DNA of 9,435 nucleotides from an uncultured Bacteroidaceae bacterium (GTDB lineage: Bacteria > Bacteroidota > Bacteroidia > Bacteroidales > Bacteroidaceae): assembly GCA_934364765.1 (NCBI GenBank), contig CAKRMO010000025.1:1-9435 (forward strand), written 5' to 3'. A model generated the notes under the pieces. It was not told where the DNA came from and searched no databases. It saw only the letters and a list, made by a program, of their open reading frames with translations. Made by a program: the position numbers and the translations under genes. Positions 1 through 6,374 of the stretch are shown one piece after another (position 1 is the first letter of the stretch; every line of letters starts with the position of its first letter).

Positions 1-764
1 TGGTTATTTCGCTCAAGGGACGCTCGGCGGTTTACAAGAGCGAGCTTATGCTTTACGAGATGCTTGCGCAGAGCAACTTCAAGCGTCCGATGTATATAGC
101 CGTTACCGTGGGCAACGAAAACTACGGCAGGCTCGGCGACTATTTCGTGAAGGAAGGCATGGCAAACCGCATCACGCCGTTCAACACGGCAAAGAACGGC
201 AACACGCTTGACCCCGAAAAGTGCTACGACAACCTGATGCACCGCTACAGCTATGGCGGATTGAAGGACAGGGAACTCTACATTGACGAAAACGCGATGA
301 GAATGTGCTGGGGACACCGCACACTGTTCGCACAAACGGCTTTGGAGCTTATAAAGCGCGGCGAGACCGGCAAGGCAAAGGCGTTGATAGCAAAATGCGA
401 GAAGGAAATCCCTGAATTCAACGTGCCATACGTCTGGCGCAGCGGGGCGGTGGAACTCGGCAGGGCGATGATGCTCACCGGCAACACCAAGCGTGGCGAA
501 TACGTCATAAACAAGGCTGCAACCGAATGCACGCAGTATCTGCGCTGGTATCAGTCGCTTTCCGCTTCAGACCTTGCAAGCTACCGCTACGAATACAGCG
601 TCTGCCTTGAGGTTTTGCAGAATGTAATGGCAACATACCGCAGCCTGAAATCGCCGAAGGAGAAAGAGGTGGAGAAAACCCTCTACCGTTATTTCGAGCT
701 GTGGCAGTCGAAGACCGGCACAGACTTGTTCCAGTCGCGTGGAGGCGCGGAAGCCGACATGTAA
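1..764 (+). CDS. DUF2723 / glycosyltransferase family 117 protein, C-terminal part (5' end outside window)
   Basis: The reading frame enters from the left edge (first full codon at position 3) and ends in TAA, giving about 253 visible residues. The text KSELMLYEMLAQSNFKRPMY followed by IAVTVGNENYGRL and a KEGMANRITP segment matches, from memory, the soluble C-terminal region of Bacteroidota DUF2723 proteins. Those are large multi-pass membrane proteins now grouped with TMEM260-like O-mannosyltransferases (GT117). The membrane-embedded catalytic part would lie upstream, outside the window. The visible part is soluble and helical. It includes two TPR-like helical pairs (ALELIKRGETGKAKALIAKC, then VELGRAMMLTGNTKRGEYVI). 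A deacetylase gene follows after 24 nt on the same strand, which suggests an operon and a role in envelope glycan or protein glycosylation. Family assignment is fairly sure. Transferase activity and substrate are inferred from the family only. Confidence 0.85.
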   Translation, partial: VISLKGRSAVYKSELMLYEMLAQSNFKRPMYIAVTVGNENYGRLGDYFVKEGMANRITPFNTAKNGNTLDPEKCYDNLMHRYSYGGLKDRELYIDENAMRMCWGHRTLFAQTALELIKRGETGKAKALIAKCEKEIPEFNVPYVWRSGAVELGRAMMLTGNTKRGEYVINKAATECTQYLRWYQSLSASDLASYRYEYSVCLEVLQNVMATYRSLKSPKEKEVEKTLYRYFELWQSKTGTDLFQSRGGAEADM

Positions 765-788
765 CGCGGCGGCATTGTGTGCGAGTAA

Positions 789-1400
789 ATGATAATCGAG
801 CAACCTGCAACGTTCCTGCGATGGCTTTATCCTCACGCCCTGTGGAGAATAAACCCGCACGAAAGGGCTGTTTACCTCACGTTTGACGACGGGCCTATTC
901 CCGTCGTCACTCCGTGGGTGCTCGATGTGCTGAAACACTATGGCATTCACGCCACGTTCTTCATGGTGGGCGAGAACGCCTACAAGCATCCCCACGAGCT
1001 GGCTATGGTCAGGGACGCGGGGCATCGTATAGGCAACCACACCTATAACCACATAGGCGGCCTCAGGCATGGCTACCGCTCATACATGCGCAATGTTGAC
1101 AAGGCCAATATGTTGCTGCACACCGACCTTTTCCGCCCGCCCCACGGCTGGCTGAAATGGGATCAGTACAAGATTGTGAGGCAGAAGTACAAAATCGTGA
1201 TGTGGGATCTCGTAACCCGCGACTACAGCATACGCCTCAATGGCCGCGATGTGCTGCTCAACGTCAGGAAATACGCACGCAACGGCTCCATAATCACATT
1301 CCACGACTCGCTGAAAAGCGAGGACAAGCTGCTGTATGCCCTGCCAAGGGCGATAGAATGGCTGCAGTCGCAGGGGTTCGCATTCAAGACCATTCCGTAA
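789..1400 (+). CDS. Polysaccharide deacetylase family protein (NodB/CE4 fold)
   Basis: This 203-aa protein is one minimal NodB domain. The motifs appear in order: TFDDGP (31-36; D33 expected base, D34 metal ligand), GNHTYNH (82-88; H84 and H88 metal ligands), RPPHG (116-120), MWDLVTRDY (138-146) and ITFHDS (169-174; H172 expected acid). Such enzymes hydrolyse N- or O-acetyl groups on sugars such as GlcNAc in peptidoglycan, chitin-like or surface polysaccharides. The start is fixed because TAA lies directly before the ATG. There is no clear signal peptide: the N-terminus FLRWLYPHALWRINP is short and contains charge, so the protein may be cytoplasmic or weakly membrane-associated. Motif 3 normally reads RxPYG; here the Tyr is His. 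It follows the DUF2723 gene by 24 nt, and a terminator lies 29 nt after its stop, so the two probably share a transcript. The acetylated substrate cannot be read from sequence. Confidence 0.93.
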   Translation: MIIEQPATFLRWLYPHALWRINPHERAVYLTFDDGPIPVVTPWVLDVLKHYGIHATFFMVGENAYKHPHELAMVRDAGHRIGNHTYNHIGGLRHGYRSYMRNVDKANMLLHTDLFRPPHGWLKWDQYKIVRQKYKIVMWDLVTRDYSIRLNGRDVLLNVRKYARNGSIITFHDSLKSEDKLLYALPRAIEWLQSQGFAFKTIP

Positions 1401-1429
1401 AGGGGGAAACAATAAGGGTGACAAAAGCT

Positions 1430-1466
1430 AAGTCCGCCAACTGTGCTTTCAGTTGGCGGACTTTTT
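1430..1466 (+). terminator. Rho-independent terminator of the DUF2723/deacetylase operon
   Basis: A perfect 14-bp stem (1430-1443 AAGTCCGCCAACTG pairing with 1450-1463) with a 6-nt loop runs into TTTTT at 1462-1466. It lies 29 nt after the deacetylase stop codon. Confidence 0.93.
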
Positions 1467-1542
1467 ATATGCGCGGATTTGCAATTTTGCGGAGAAATGC
1501 GTAACAGCCTGACTGAAAAGAAGTTCCTGGAAAAGAAAACGC

Positions 1543-1673
1543 TTTTGTAACTTGTTGTGGATTAGGCGTTTGCAAGCGTCAAAAAAAGGTCTGATGTAGT
1601 TTGAATTATATCAGACATGATTTTTCCTGCATAGGACATAGTTTTTCCTGCATCCGATGTAGTTTTCGTGGGG
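1543..1673 (+). repeat. Dispersed intergenic repeat, copy 1 (131 bp)
   Basis: Blocks in order: TTTTGTAACTTGTTGTG (1543-1559); a 29-nt spacer containing TGCAA; a hairpin with arms GTCTGATGTA (1589-1598) and TATATCAGAC (1607-1616) around the loop GTTTGAAT; then 21-bp units containing TTTTTCCTGCAT; and an end block ATGTAGTTTTCG plus GGGG. The same blocks occur on the minus strand at 7648-7757 with identical spacing, except that copy 1 has exactly one extra 21-bp unit. It starts 143 bp downstream of the deacetylase stop and beyond its terminator. There is no ORF, so it is a non-coding element. Candidates are a MITE-like or REP-like element or a structured RNA. I cannot name a known family. Confidence 0.85.
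1614..1673 (+). repeat. 21-bp tandem units inside repeat copy 1
   Basis: Two full 21-bp units (1614-1634 and 1635-1655; 17 of 21 positions identical, shared core TTTTTCCTGCAT) are followed by a partial third (GATGTAGTTTTCG from 1656). The hairpin's GATGTAGTTT at 1593 is in the same 21-bp phase, so the GAyrTrrTTT core recurs at 1593, 1614, 1635 and 1656. T-tracts at 1621, 1642 and 1663 are exactly 21 bp apart, two helical turns. Confidence 0.85.
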
Positions 1674-1790
1674 TATTGAAAATAACAGCCCGGTCAGGTT
1701 TTGCGATAATTGCAGTGGCGCGTTGCATACGCCCTCTGCGCTGCCGTGTGAATGTGTCCTGTGGGTTCTGCAAACTTTTAAGCAGTAGGT

Positions 1791-1839
1791 AAAAATCGCT
1801 TGGATACATACTATAAAATGTGCTTTTTAAGCGGTTTTT
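1791..1839. other. Long-loop inverted repeat with A/T tracts (terminator-like on both strands)
   Basis: AAAAATCGCTT (1791-1801) pairs with AAGCGGTTTTT (1829-1839), 11 bp with one G-U, enclosing a 27-nt loop. The flanking A and T tracts make it look like an intrinsic terminator read either way. No gene ends nearby: the deacetylase stop is 390 bp upstream. The long loop lowers confidence. It could end an unannotated small RNA or form part of a long leader. Confidence 0.4.
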
Positions 1840-2025
1840 TATGGTAGGAGCGGAGTGAAAGTTTGATTGCACAAAATCCGCCTTCATAGGTTTTGCGTTT
1901 GTTTGCATTGAAAAAAACGGCAGAAACGCCGCATATTTTCTTTACTTTGTGAATATTTTCGTTGTATTTCGCGAGCAGGATGCAAAAACAACACTTTTTA
2001 CAACAAAAAACAACGGAGCGTAACA

Positions 2026-2033
2026 TATTTTTG
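2026..2033 (+). promoter_or_regulatory. Candidate -7 box (TATTTTTG) for the 1350-aa exported protein gene
   Basis: The sequence matches the Bacteroidota -7 consensus TAnnTTTG exactly. It predicts a transcript start near 2039 and a leader of about 20 nt before the ATG at 2060. I see no convincing -33 TTTG at the expected distance. TTACTTTG at 1942-1949 (7 of 8 matches) is an alternative that would give a leader of about 105 nt. The AT-rich stretch before the ATG has no Shine-Dalgarno, as is usual in this phylum. Confidence 0.45.
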
Positions 2034-2059
2034 CGTAATAAATTTTATTTGCAAGCGAT

Positions 2060-5000
2060 ATGAAACAAAAACTAATTCTGGTCGCGGCGGCTTTTTACGC
2101 AGCCGTTGCGATGCTGCCGGGAACGGCTTTTGCCGACAACAAGGGCAAGGTTTACAGGATAACATTCGCGGGGCGGGGCGACACAACCCTGGTGGGCAAT
2201 GTTACCGTTGAGAACCTGAGCAACGGAAAAAGCGTTTCGCTCGGAGGGAAAGACACACTTGTTCTGGTTCACCCCTCGGAGTTCAATACAGTGGGCGTGG
2301 GCAACGCAACGGCAAGCGATGCCGGCGACATTAAAATCGACGGCGCACAGCTTACAGTGAAAACCGCCGTGCCGGCAAACGTGAGCGTGGCGATATACAC
2401 CGTGTCGGGCGGGCTGGTTCACAAGGACGTTGTGGCAACGACATTCCAGAGCGCAACGCTTGCGCTCCCCGCACTCGGCAAAGGCATCTACATAGTGAAG
2501 GCCACCGCGCCGAGGCTTAACAAAAGCGTCAAGTGGCTCTGCAACGGCGGCAGCAACCTGCCCGCGCTCAACCTTGGCGGCGGAGACGGCAATGCGGAGT
2601 CGAAGATGACAAGGGCGCAGCTGCTTCCCGCTGTTGCCGTGTATGCAAGCCCGTACAGGGCGGAATACCTGGAATACACCGAGGGCGACAAATTGCGTTT
2701 CATTGGAGAGACGGGCAAGATGCGCACAATCATTATGAACACGCCACGCTCGAGCCACCCTGTGTATTTCGACTTCTTCAAGTGCGAGGATGCCGACGGC
2801 TACAACTACACCATTGTGCGCGTGGGCGACATGATGTGGATGGCCGAAGACTTGCGGGCTGTAAACGTGGGCGGCGTGAGCAAGATAGGCAAGGTTGAGG
2901 ACTGGGGCGGAAGCAACGACAGCCAGGACGCCAAGCTCTGCTCGCCCTCGGCCGGCAGCGTATATTACTCAAAGGCGGCGGCACTGAAGGCGCTGCCCAA
3001 GGGCTGGAGCCTGCCCACGCTCGGCGAGATTGACTATCTTGTTAAAAAGACGGCGGGCAGTTACAGCACAGCCGGAAAAGCCCTCAAAAGCCGCGGCAAC
3101 GAATGGGGCAACCGCGTGGGCGACGTTGACGAATACTCCGCAGGCGTCACTCCGGCGGGATACATAAAGAACGGCGCTATACACGATGCCGGCAACGCCG
3201 TGCTGCTGACGCGCAGCACAAAGGACCTCAAGCCGACATCGTTTGAGATTTCCGACAATTCCGACGAGCTGACTATGACCAACGGCTACGACATCCACAA
3301 CCTCGGCTTCCACGTTCGCGGAGTGAGGAGCGCACCTTCGGCCTACACCCCGATGCTCAGGAAGTTCGGCATGGTGCCCCAGACAAAGGCCACCAAAGGA
3401 AGCGACGAAACCGACTACGGTCCGCTCGGGAAACTCTACACCATGCTCGACGGCCGCCAGAGCCTCGCGTTCGACTACAGCGGCGGGCAGCTTAACAGCG
3501 CAAACGCCGAGAAACGTTCGGGAATACTCACGCTGCGCAACCCCAAGAACACCGGGCTTATGGAAGAGGACTTCGACAACAACGGCTTCATAGGGCAGGA
3601 GAACGCAAGCACGCTGCGCAAAATGGCCGCAATGACGGTGAACGGACGGCAGTATATAATAGAGGCTAAATGGAGGTGTCCGTTCCAGCTTTGGACAAGG
3701 GTGGACGAAAACGGGAACATAATCCGCACGGACAGCCATGACGAAATCGGTTTGACATACTACTGGAGCGACTCCAGTAAAAGGGTTGTCGACATCGAGA
3801 TATACGGCGACTCGGCGATGGGCCACAAGCTGATAAAGACATTCACCGTTACGGGACTGAGATACGACGACAACCAATTCGCCAAGACTTTCCCCTATTT
3901 CCTGTATGGCGGACGCACCACCGAGGCGCGCTACGATTTCGCCACGCGCTATTTCCAGTTGCTCACCGCCGACTTCAACCGCGACGGAACGGACGAGATA
4001 GTGGTGTGCTTCTTCGGATATATGACAATTCTTGACGGGAACAAAGTGCTGAACGCCACCAAAAATTCCTGTGAATGGAACGAATGGAATAATGCAAGAA
4101 ACAGCGCGGTATATGCGTTTGACTCGTTCAACCGCTGGGACAGAGGATACGATTCCTATACTGTGGCGCGTCTTGCCGTGGGGGACGTGAACGGCAACGG
4201 CACTCCCGACCTTGTGATGCTGAGAGCCCGTAACAATCAGTACATAAAGAAGCTGGATTTGGTGGCCGTTGACTTTACGAAAGGCCCTTACAATGGTAAT
4301 TGGGAGGGCGAAATGTGCCTCAGCTATGACCATGTAATGGGTAATGCCATGTATTTGCAGCTTGGCGACATACCGGGCGACAGGGTTGGTAAGACTTGGT
4401 TCCTCGACGTCAAGGTGGGCAACGTTACCAACGGCAAATACCCCGACATAGTTACGCTGCACCGCGACTACAGCGACAAATCGTATGCGCAGTCCGCAAC
4501 GCTCGGAGTATATCAGTACACTCCCGACGGAAGTTATGGGCTTGACGGGCCGGAGTTCAAGGCAATTCCCGTGGAGGGCGGCACTGTGAGCGGCGGCTTC
4601 CGCAGCAACGCCGGCTGCGCTGGCAACTGCAATGTAACTCTTCTGCGCACGGAGCACGGCATCTCGTCAAACCGCGACATTATTGTGGGCGCAGACCTTT
4701 GGAGGTGGAACGCAAGCACCGGCAAGGTGAAGTTCGACCGCCAGGTGCTCGACTGGATGGACACCGGCAACTATTCCATTTTCGCCGACAACATCGTTCC
4801 GGTAAATATTACGGGGGACAGCCAGCCCGAAGCCGTTTACTATTTTGCGAGCATGAGCACGTCCGACAATGCGGGCAAGCGCTACCTCTACTCGTTCCTT
4901 GGCGCGAACTACCTTACCTGGTACAGCACGGGCGGCACCGAAGACCACCTGCTTAATTGGAAGGAATGGGAATACAACACCCAAAAGTTCAAATACAATA

Positions 5001-6112
5001 CGCAGGGCAACCAGTGGAGTTCCAACAAGGAGTGCGAGCTGATGTGGTGGTTCGGCACCAACAATGGGGAGTGGGGCAACAACCCCGCAATGTGCGCCGT
5101 GAACATAAACGCCCGGTGCAAGACGCTCGAATACAAGTCAACCCAGAAGGCATTCAGCGAGCCGACGATATACGCCATGATAGCCGCGCCGCCAATCTAT
5201 CTTTACGGCGAATACGAGAAAGCCCCGAGCGAGGACTATGTTACGACCTGGGGGTATTCGCGCAGCCACAGCATGGAGACCACGACTTCGGGCAGCATAT
5301 CGGCGTCGGTAATCGGAGGCTTCGAGTATGAGTTCAACGCCCCGCTCGTCGGGCAGAAATTGGGCGGCGTGGAATTTACCGCGAAGTTGCAGAGCGAGTT
5401 CTCCAAGTCAACCTCCGCAGGCTCGTCTGTAACCTACAGCCAGACATACGAGGCGAGGGACGATGACCGAGTTGTGATGCAGGTAACGCCATATACGCTC
5501 TACACATACGAAATCACCAATGCGGCCAACCCCGATGAGATTGGCGGAGATTATTATGTGGCAATCCCCGGCAAGCCCAAGACAATCGGTCTCGGTCTTG
5601 CAGACTACGAGGTTCTTGTGGGCGACGCTCCGGGTGCGCCCTATCTCGGAAATGTGTTCAAGCACACGATTGGCGATCCGTTCTCCTATCCCGGCAAGCC
5701 GAACGAAATAGACGGCTGGGGCGTAATGTGGGGCAACGGCGATGAGAACAGCTATGTAACCACAGGTTCCGGCGGTGCGACAACCCGCGAAATATCTATC
5801 GAGAAGTCCACGTCGGGCTCCACGGGTTTCTCGTTCTCCACCGAGACAGAGCTTGTCGTTACAGCGGGATGCCTCAAGGCTGGCGTGGGCTTCGGCTACA
5901 ACCGCACAAACGAAATCTCCCACACCGAGACGCAGGGCTTCGCCGTGTCGGCAAGCGTGCCGGGACTTGTGGTTGGCGACACCAATCCCGACCGCACGTT
6001 CTTCGACTGGAACCTGTGCTGGTACAGCCATAGTGCCGGCGGACAGAATTTCCCGGTGGTCAACTATGTGGTGAGGCCAATGAGCTTCGATTCAAACAAG
6101 AAGAAATTCTGA
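2060..6112 (+). CDS. Large exported FISUMP-domain protein with FG-GAP/VCBS-like repeats and a Ser/Thr-rich beta tail
   Basis: This is a 1350-aa multidomain protein. Residues 1-25 form a Sec signal peptide (KQK, hydrophobic core, AFA before D26; no lipobox Cys). Residues about 30-150 form a beta module ending in VAIYTVSGG (110-118) and GIYIVKA (142-148), which resembles type A sorting domains but sits at the N-terminus. Residues 244-424 are a FISUMP domain: DADGYNYTIVRVGDMMWMAE, then GWSLPT (315-320) and GFHVRGVRS (416-424). An unrecognised segment covers about 425-625. FG-GAP/VCBS-like calcium-loop motifs follow: DFNRDGTDE (638), DVNGNGTPD (709), NVTNGKYPD (788), a degenerate RDIIVG (872) and NITGDSQPE (916), suggesting a beta-propeller. 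Residues about 1064-1345 are Ser/Thr/Gly-rich predicted strands in two similar halves. It ends in SNKKKF without a C-terminal sorting domain. It is monocistronic, with a long upstream gap and a strong terminator. Adhesion, ligand binding or pore formation are all possible; function is unknown. Confidence 0.9.
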   Translation: MKQKLILVAAAFYAAVAMLPGTAFADNKGKVYRITFAGRGDTTLVGNVTVENLSNGKSVSLGGKDTLVLVHPSEFNTVGVGNATASDAGDIKIDGAQLTVKTAVPANVSVAIYTVSGGLVHKDVVATTFQSATLALPALGKGIYIVKATAPRLNKSVKWLCNGGSNLPALNLGGGDGNAESKMTRAQLLPAVAVYASPYRAEYLEYTEGDKLRFIGETGKMRTIIMNTPRSSHPVYFDFFKCEDADGYNYTIVRVGDMMWMAEDLRAVNVGGVSKIGKVEDWGGSNDSQDAKLCSPSAGSVYYSKAAALKALPKGWSLPTLGEIDYLVKKTAGSYSTAGKALKSRGNEWGNRVGDVDEYSAGVTPAGYIKNGAIHDAGNAVLLTRSTKDLKPTSFEISDNSDELTMTNGYDIHNLGFHVRGVRSAPSAYTPMLRKFGMVPQTKATKGSDETDYGPLGKLYTMLDGRQSLAFDYSGGQLNSANAEKRSGILTLRNPKNTGLMEEDFDNNGFIGQENASTLRKMAAMTVNGRQYIIEAKWRCPFQLWTRVDENGNIIRTDSHDEIGLTYYWSDSSKRVVDIEIYGDSAMGHKLIKTFTVTGLRYDDNQFAKTFPYFLYGGRTTEARYDFATRYFQLLTADFNRDGTDEIVVCFFGYMTILDGNKVLNATKNSCEWNEWNNARNSAVYAFDSFNRWDRGYDSYTVARLAVGDVNGNGTPDLVMLRARNNQYIKKLDLVAVDFTKGPYNGNWEGEMCLSYDHVMGNAMYLQLGDIPGDRVGKTWFLDVKVGNVTNGKYPDIVTLHRDYSDKSYAQSATLGVYQYTPDGSYGLDGPEFKAIPVEGGTVSGGFRSNAGCAGNCNVTLLRTEHGISSNRDIIVGADLWRWNASTGKVKFDRQVLDWMDTGNYSIFADNIVPVNITGDSQPEAVYYFASMSTSDNAGKRYLYSFLGANYLTWYSTGGTEDHLLNWKEWEYNTQKFKYNTQGNQWSSNKECELMWWFGTNNGEWGNNPAMCAVNINARCKTLEYKSTQKAFSEPTIYAMIAAPPIYLYGEYEKAPSEDYVTTWGYSRSHSMETTTSGSISASVIGGFEYEFNAPLVGQKLGGVEFTAKLQSEFSKSTSAGSSVTYSQTYEARDDDRVVMQVTPYTLYTYEITNAANPDEIGGDYYVAIPGKPKTIGLGLADYEVLVGDAPGAPYLGNVFKHTIGDPFSYPGKPNEIDGWGVMWGNGDENSYVTTGSGGATTREISIEKSTSGSTGFSFSTETELVVTAGCLKAGVGFGYNRTNEISHTETQGFAVSASVPGLVVGDTNPDRTFFDWNLCWYSHSAGGQNFPVVNYVVRPMSFDSNKKKF

Positions 6113-6120
6113 AACACCGC

Positions 6121-6156
6121 AGTTCCGCGCCGCAACGCAAGCGGCGCGGAACTTTT
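6121..6156 (+). terminator. Rho-independent terminator after the 1350-aa protein gene
   Basis: A perfect 13-bp, GC-rich stem (AGTTCCGCGCCGC at 6121-6133 pairing with 6141-6153), a 7-nt loop and TTTT (6153-6156), only 8 nt after the stop codon. Confidence 0.93.
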
Positions 6157-6224
6157 CCGCAAGGTCTTTTTTGCCGCTTTTTTGCGGTGGGCGCGACATT
6201 CAGCCACCGCCGGTAAAAAGACGC

Positions 6225-6264
6225 ACCCGCAGCCTTGGCAAAATTGCCGGGGGGGCGGGTTTTT
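6225..6264 (+). terminator. Possible second terminator-like hairpin
   Basis: ACCCGC (6225-6230) pairs with GCGGGT (6255-6260) around an inner GGCA/TGCC hairpin (6237-6240 and 6245-6248). TTTTTCTTTT follows from 6260. It would stop read-through from the upstream gene before the M16 promoter. The interrupted stem makes it less certain than the first terminator. Confidence 0.45.
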
Positions 6265-6359
6265 CTTTTGTGCTTTGCCGGAAGGGAAACGCCGTCCCGT
6301 CATTTTGCTCCCCGGTTTCCGTTTCCGCAAGTCCGTGCAGCTATCTCGCGGATTATGCG

Positions 6360-6367
6360 TAATTTTG
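6360..6367 (+). promoter_or_regulatory. -7 box (TAATTTTG) of the M16 peptidase gene
   Basis: An exact match to the Bacteroidota TAnnTTTG box, in the context GTAATTTTGCA, which also occurs upstream of hisS. The box ends only 7 nt before the ATG at 6375, so the mRNA would be leaderless or nearly so. A clear -33 element is not visible. Confidence 0.6.
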
Positions 6368-6374
6368 CATCAGT

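Larger units (their letters stand above)
1401..2059. other. 659-bp intergenic region, AT-richer than the flanking genes, no credible gene
   Basis: Short open frames exist on both strands, but none has family resemblance, a start context or normal composition. One minus-strand frame (1606-1908) merely translates the repeat described below. The region holds, in order: the operon terminator (1430-1466), the 131-bp structured repeat (1543-1673), an orphan stem-loop (1791-1839), a small inverted pair CGGC/GCCG at 1918-1931, and two candidate -7 boxes for the 1350-aa gene (TTACTTTG at 1942-1949 and TATTTTTG at 2026-2033). AT content rises markedly after about 1790. I found no tRNA-like or rRNA-like sequence in it. 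Confidence 0.8.

Noticed and set aside
1080..1504. Open frames on both strands overlapping the deacetylase and its terminator
   Set aside because: They overlap a gene with all five catalytic motifs, and one of them reads through the terminator hairpin.
1593..1673. CRISPR-like array
   Set aside because: The 21-bp units are contiguous, with no spacers between repeats, and there are no cas genes nearby.
1606..1908. A 100-codon minus-strand frame with a repeated MQEK motif
   Set aside because: The MQEK repeats are simply the 21-bp non-coding units translated backwards. There is no promoter or family resemblance.
1401..2059. tRNA or other known RNA gene in the long gap
   Set aside because: I found no cloverleaf pattern or GGTTCGAATCC-like arm on either strand.
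2969..4657. A 562-codon open frame on the minus strand inside the 1350-aa gene
   Set aside because: It lies antisense to a gene with clear domains. Its translation is rich in Ala, Val, Arg and His, as expected from reading GC-rich codons backwards, and matches no family I know.
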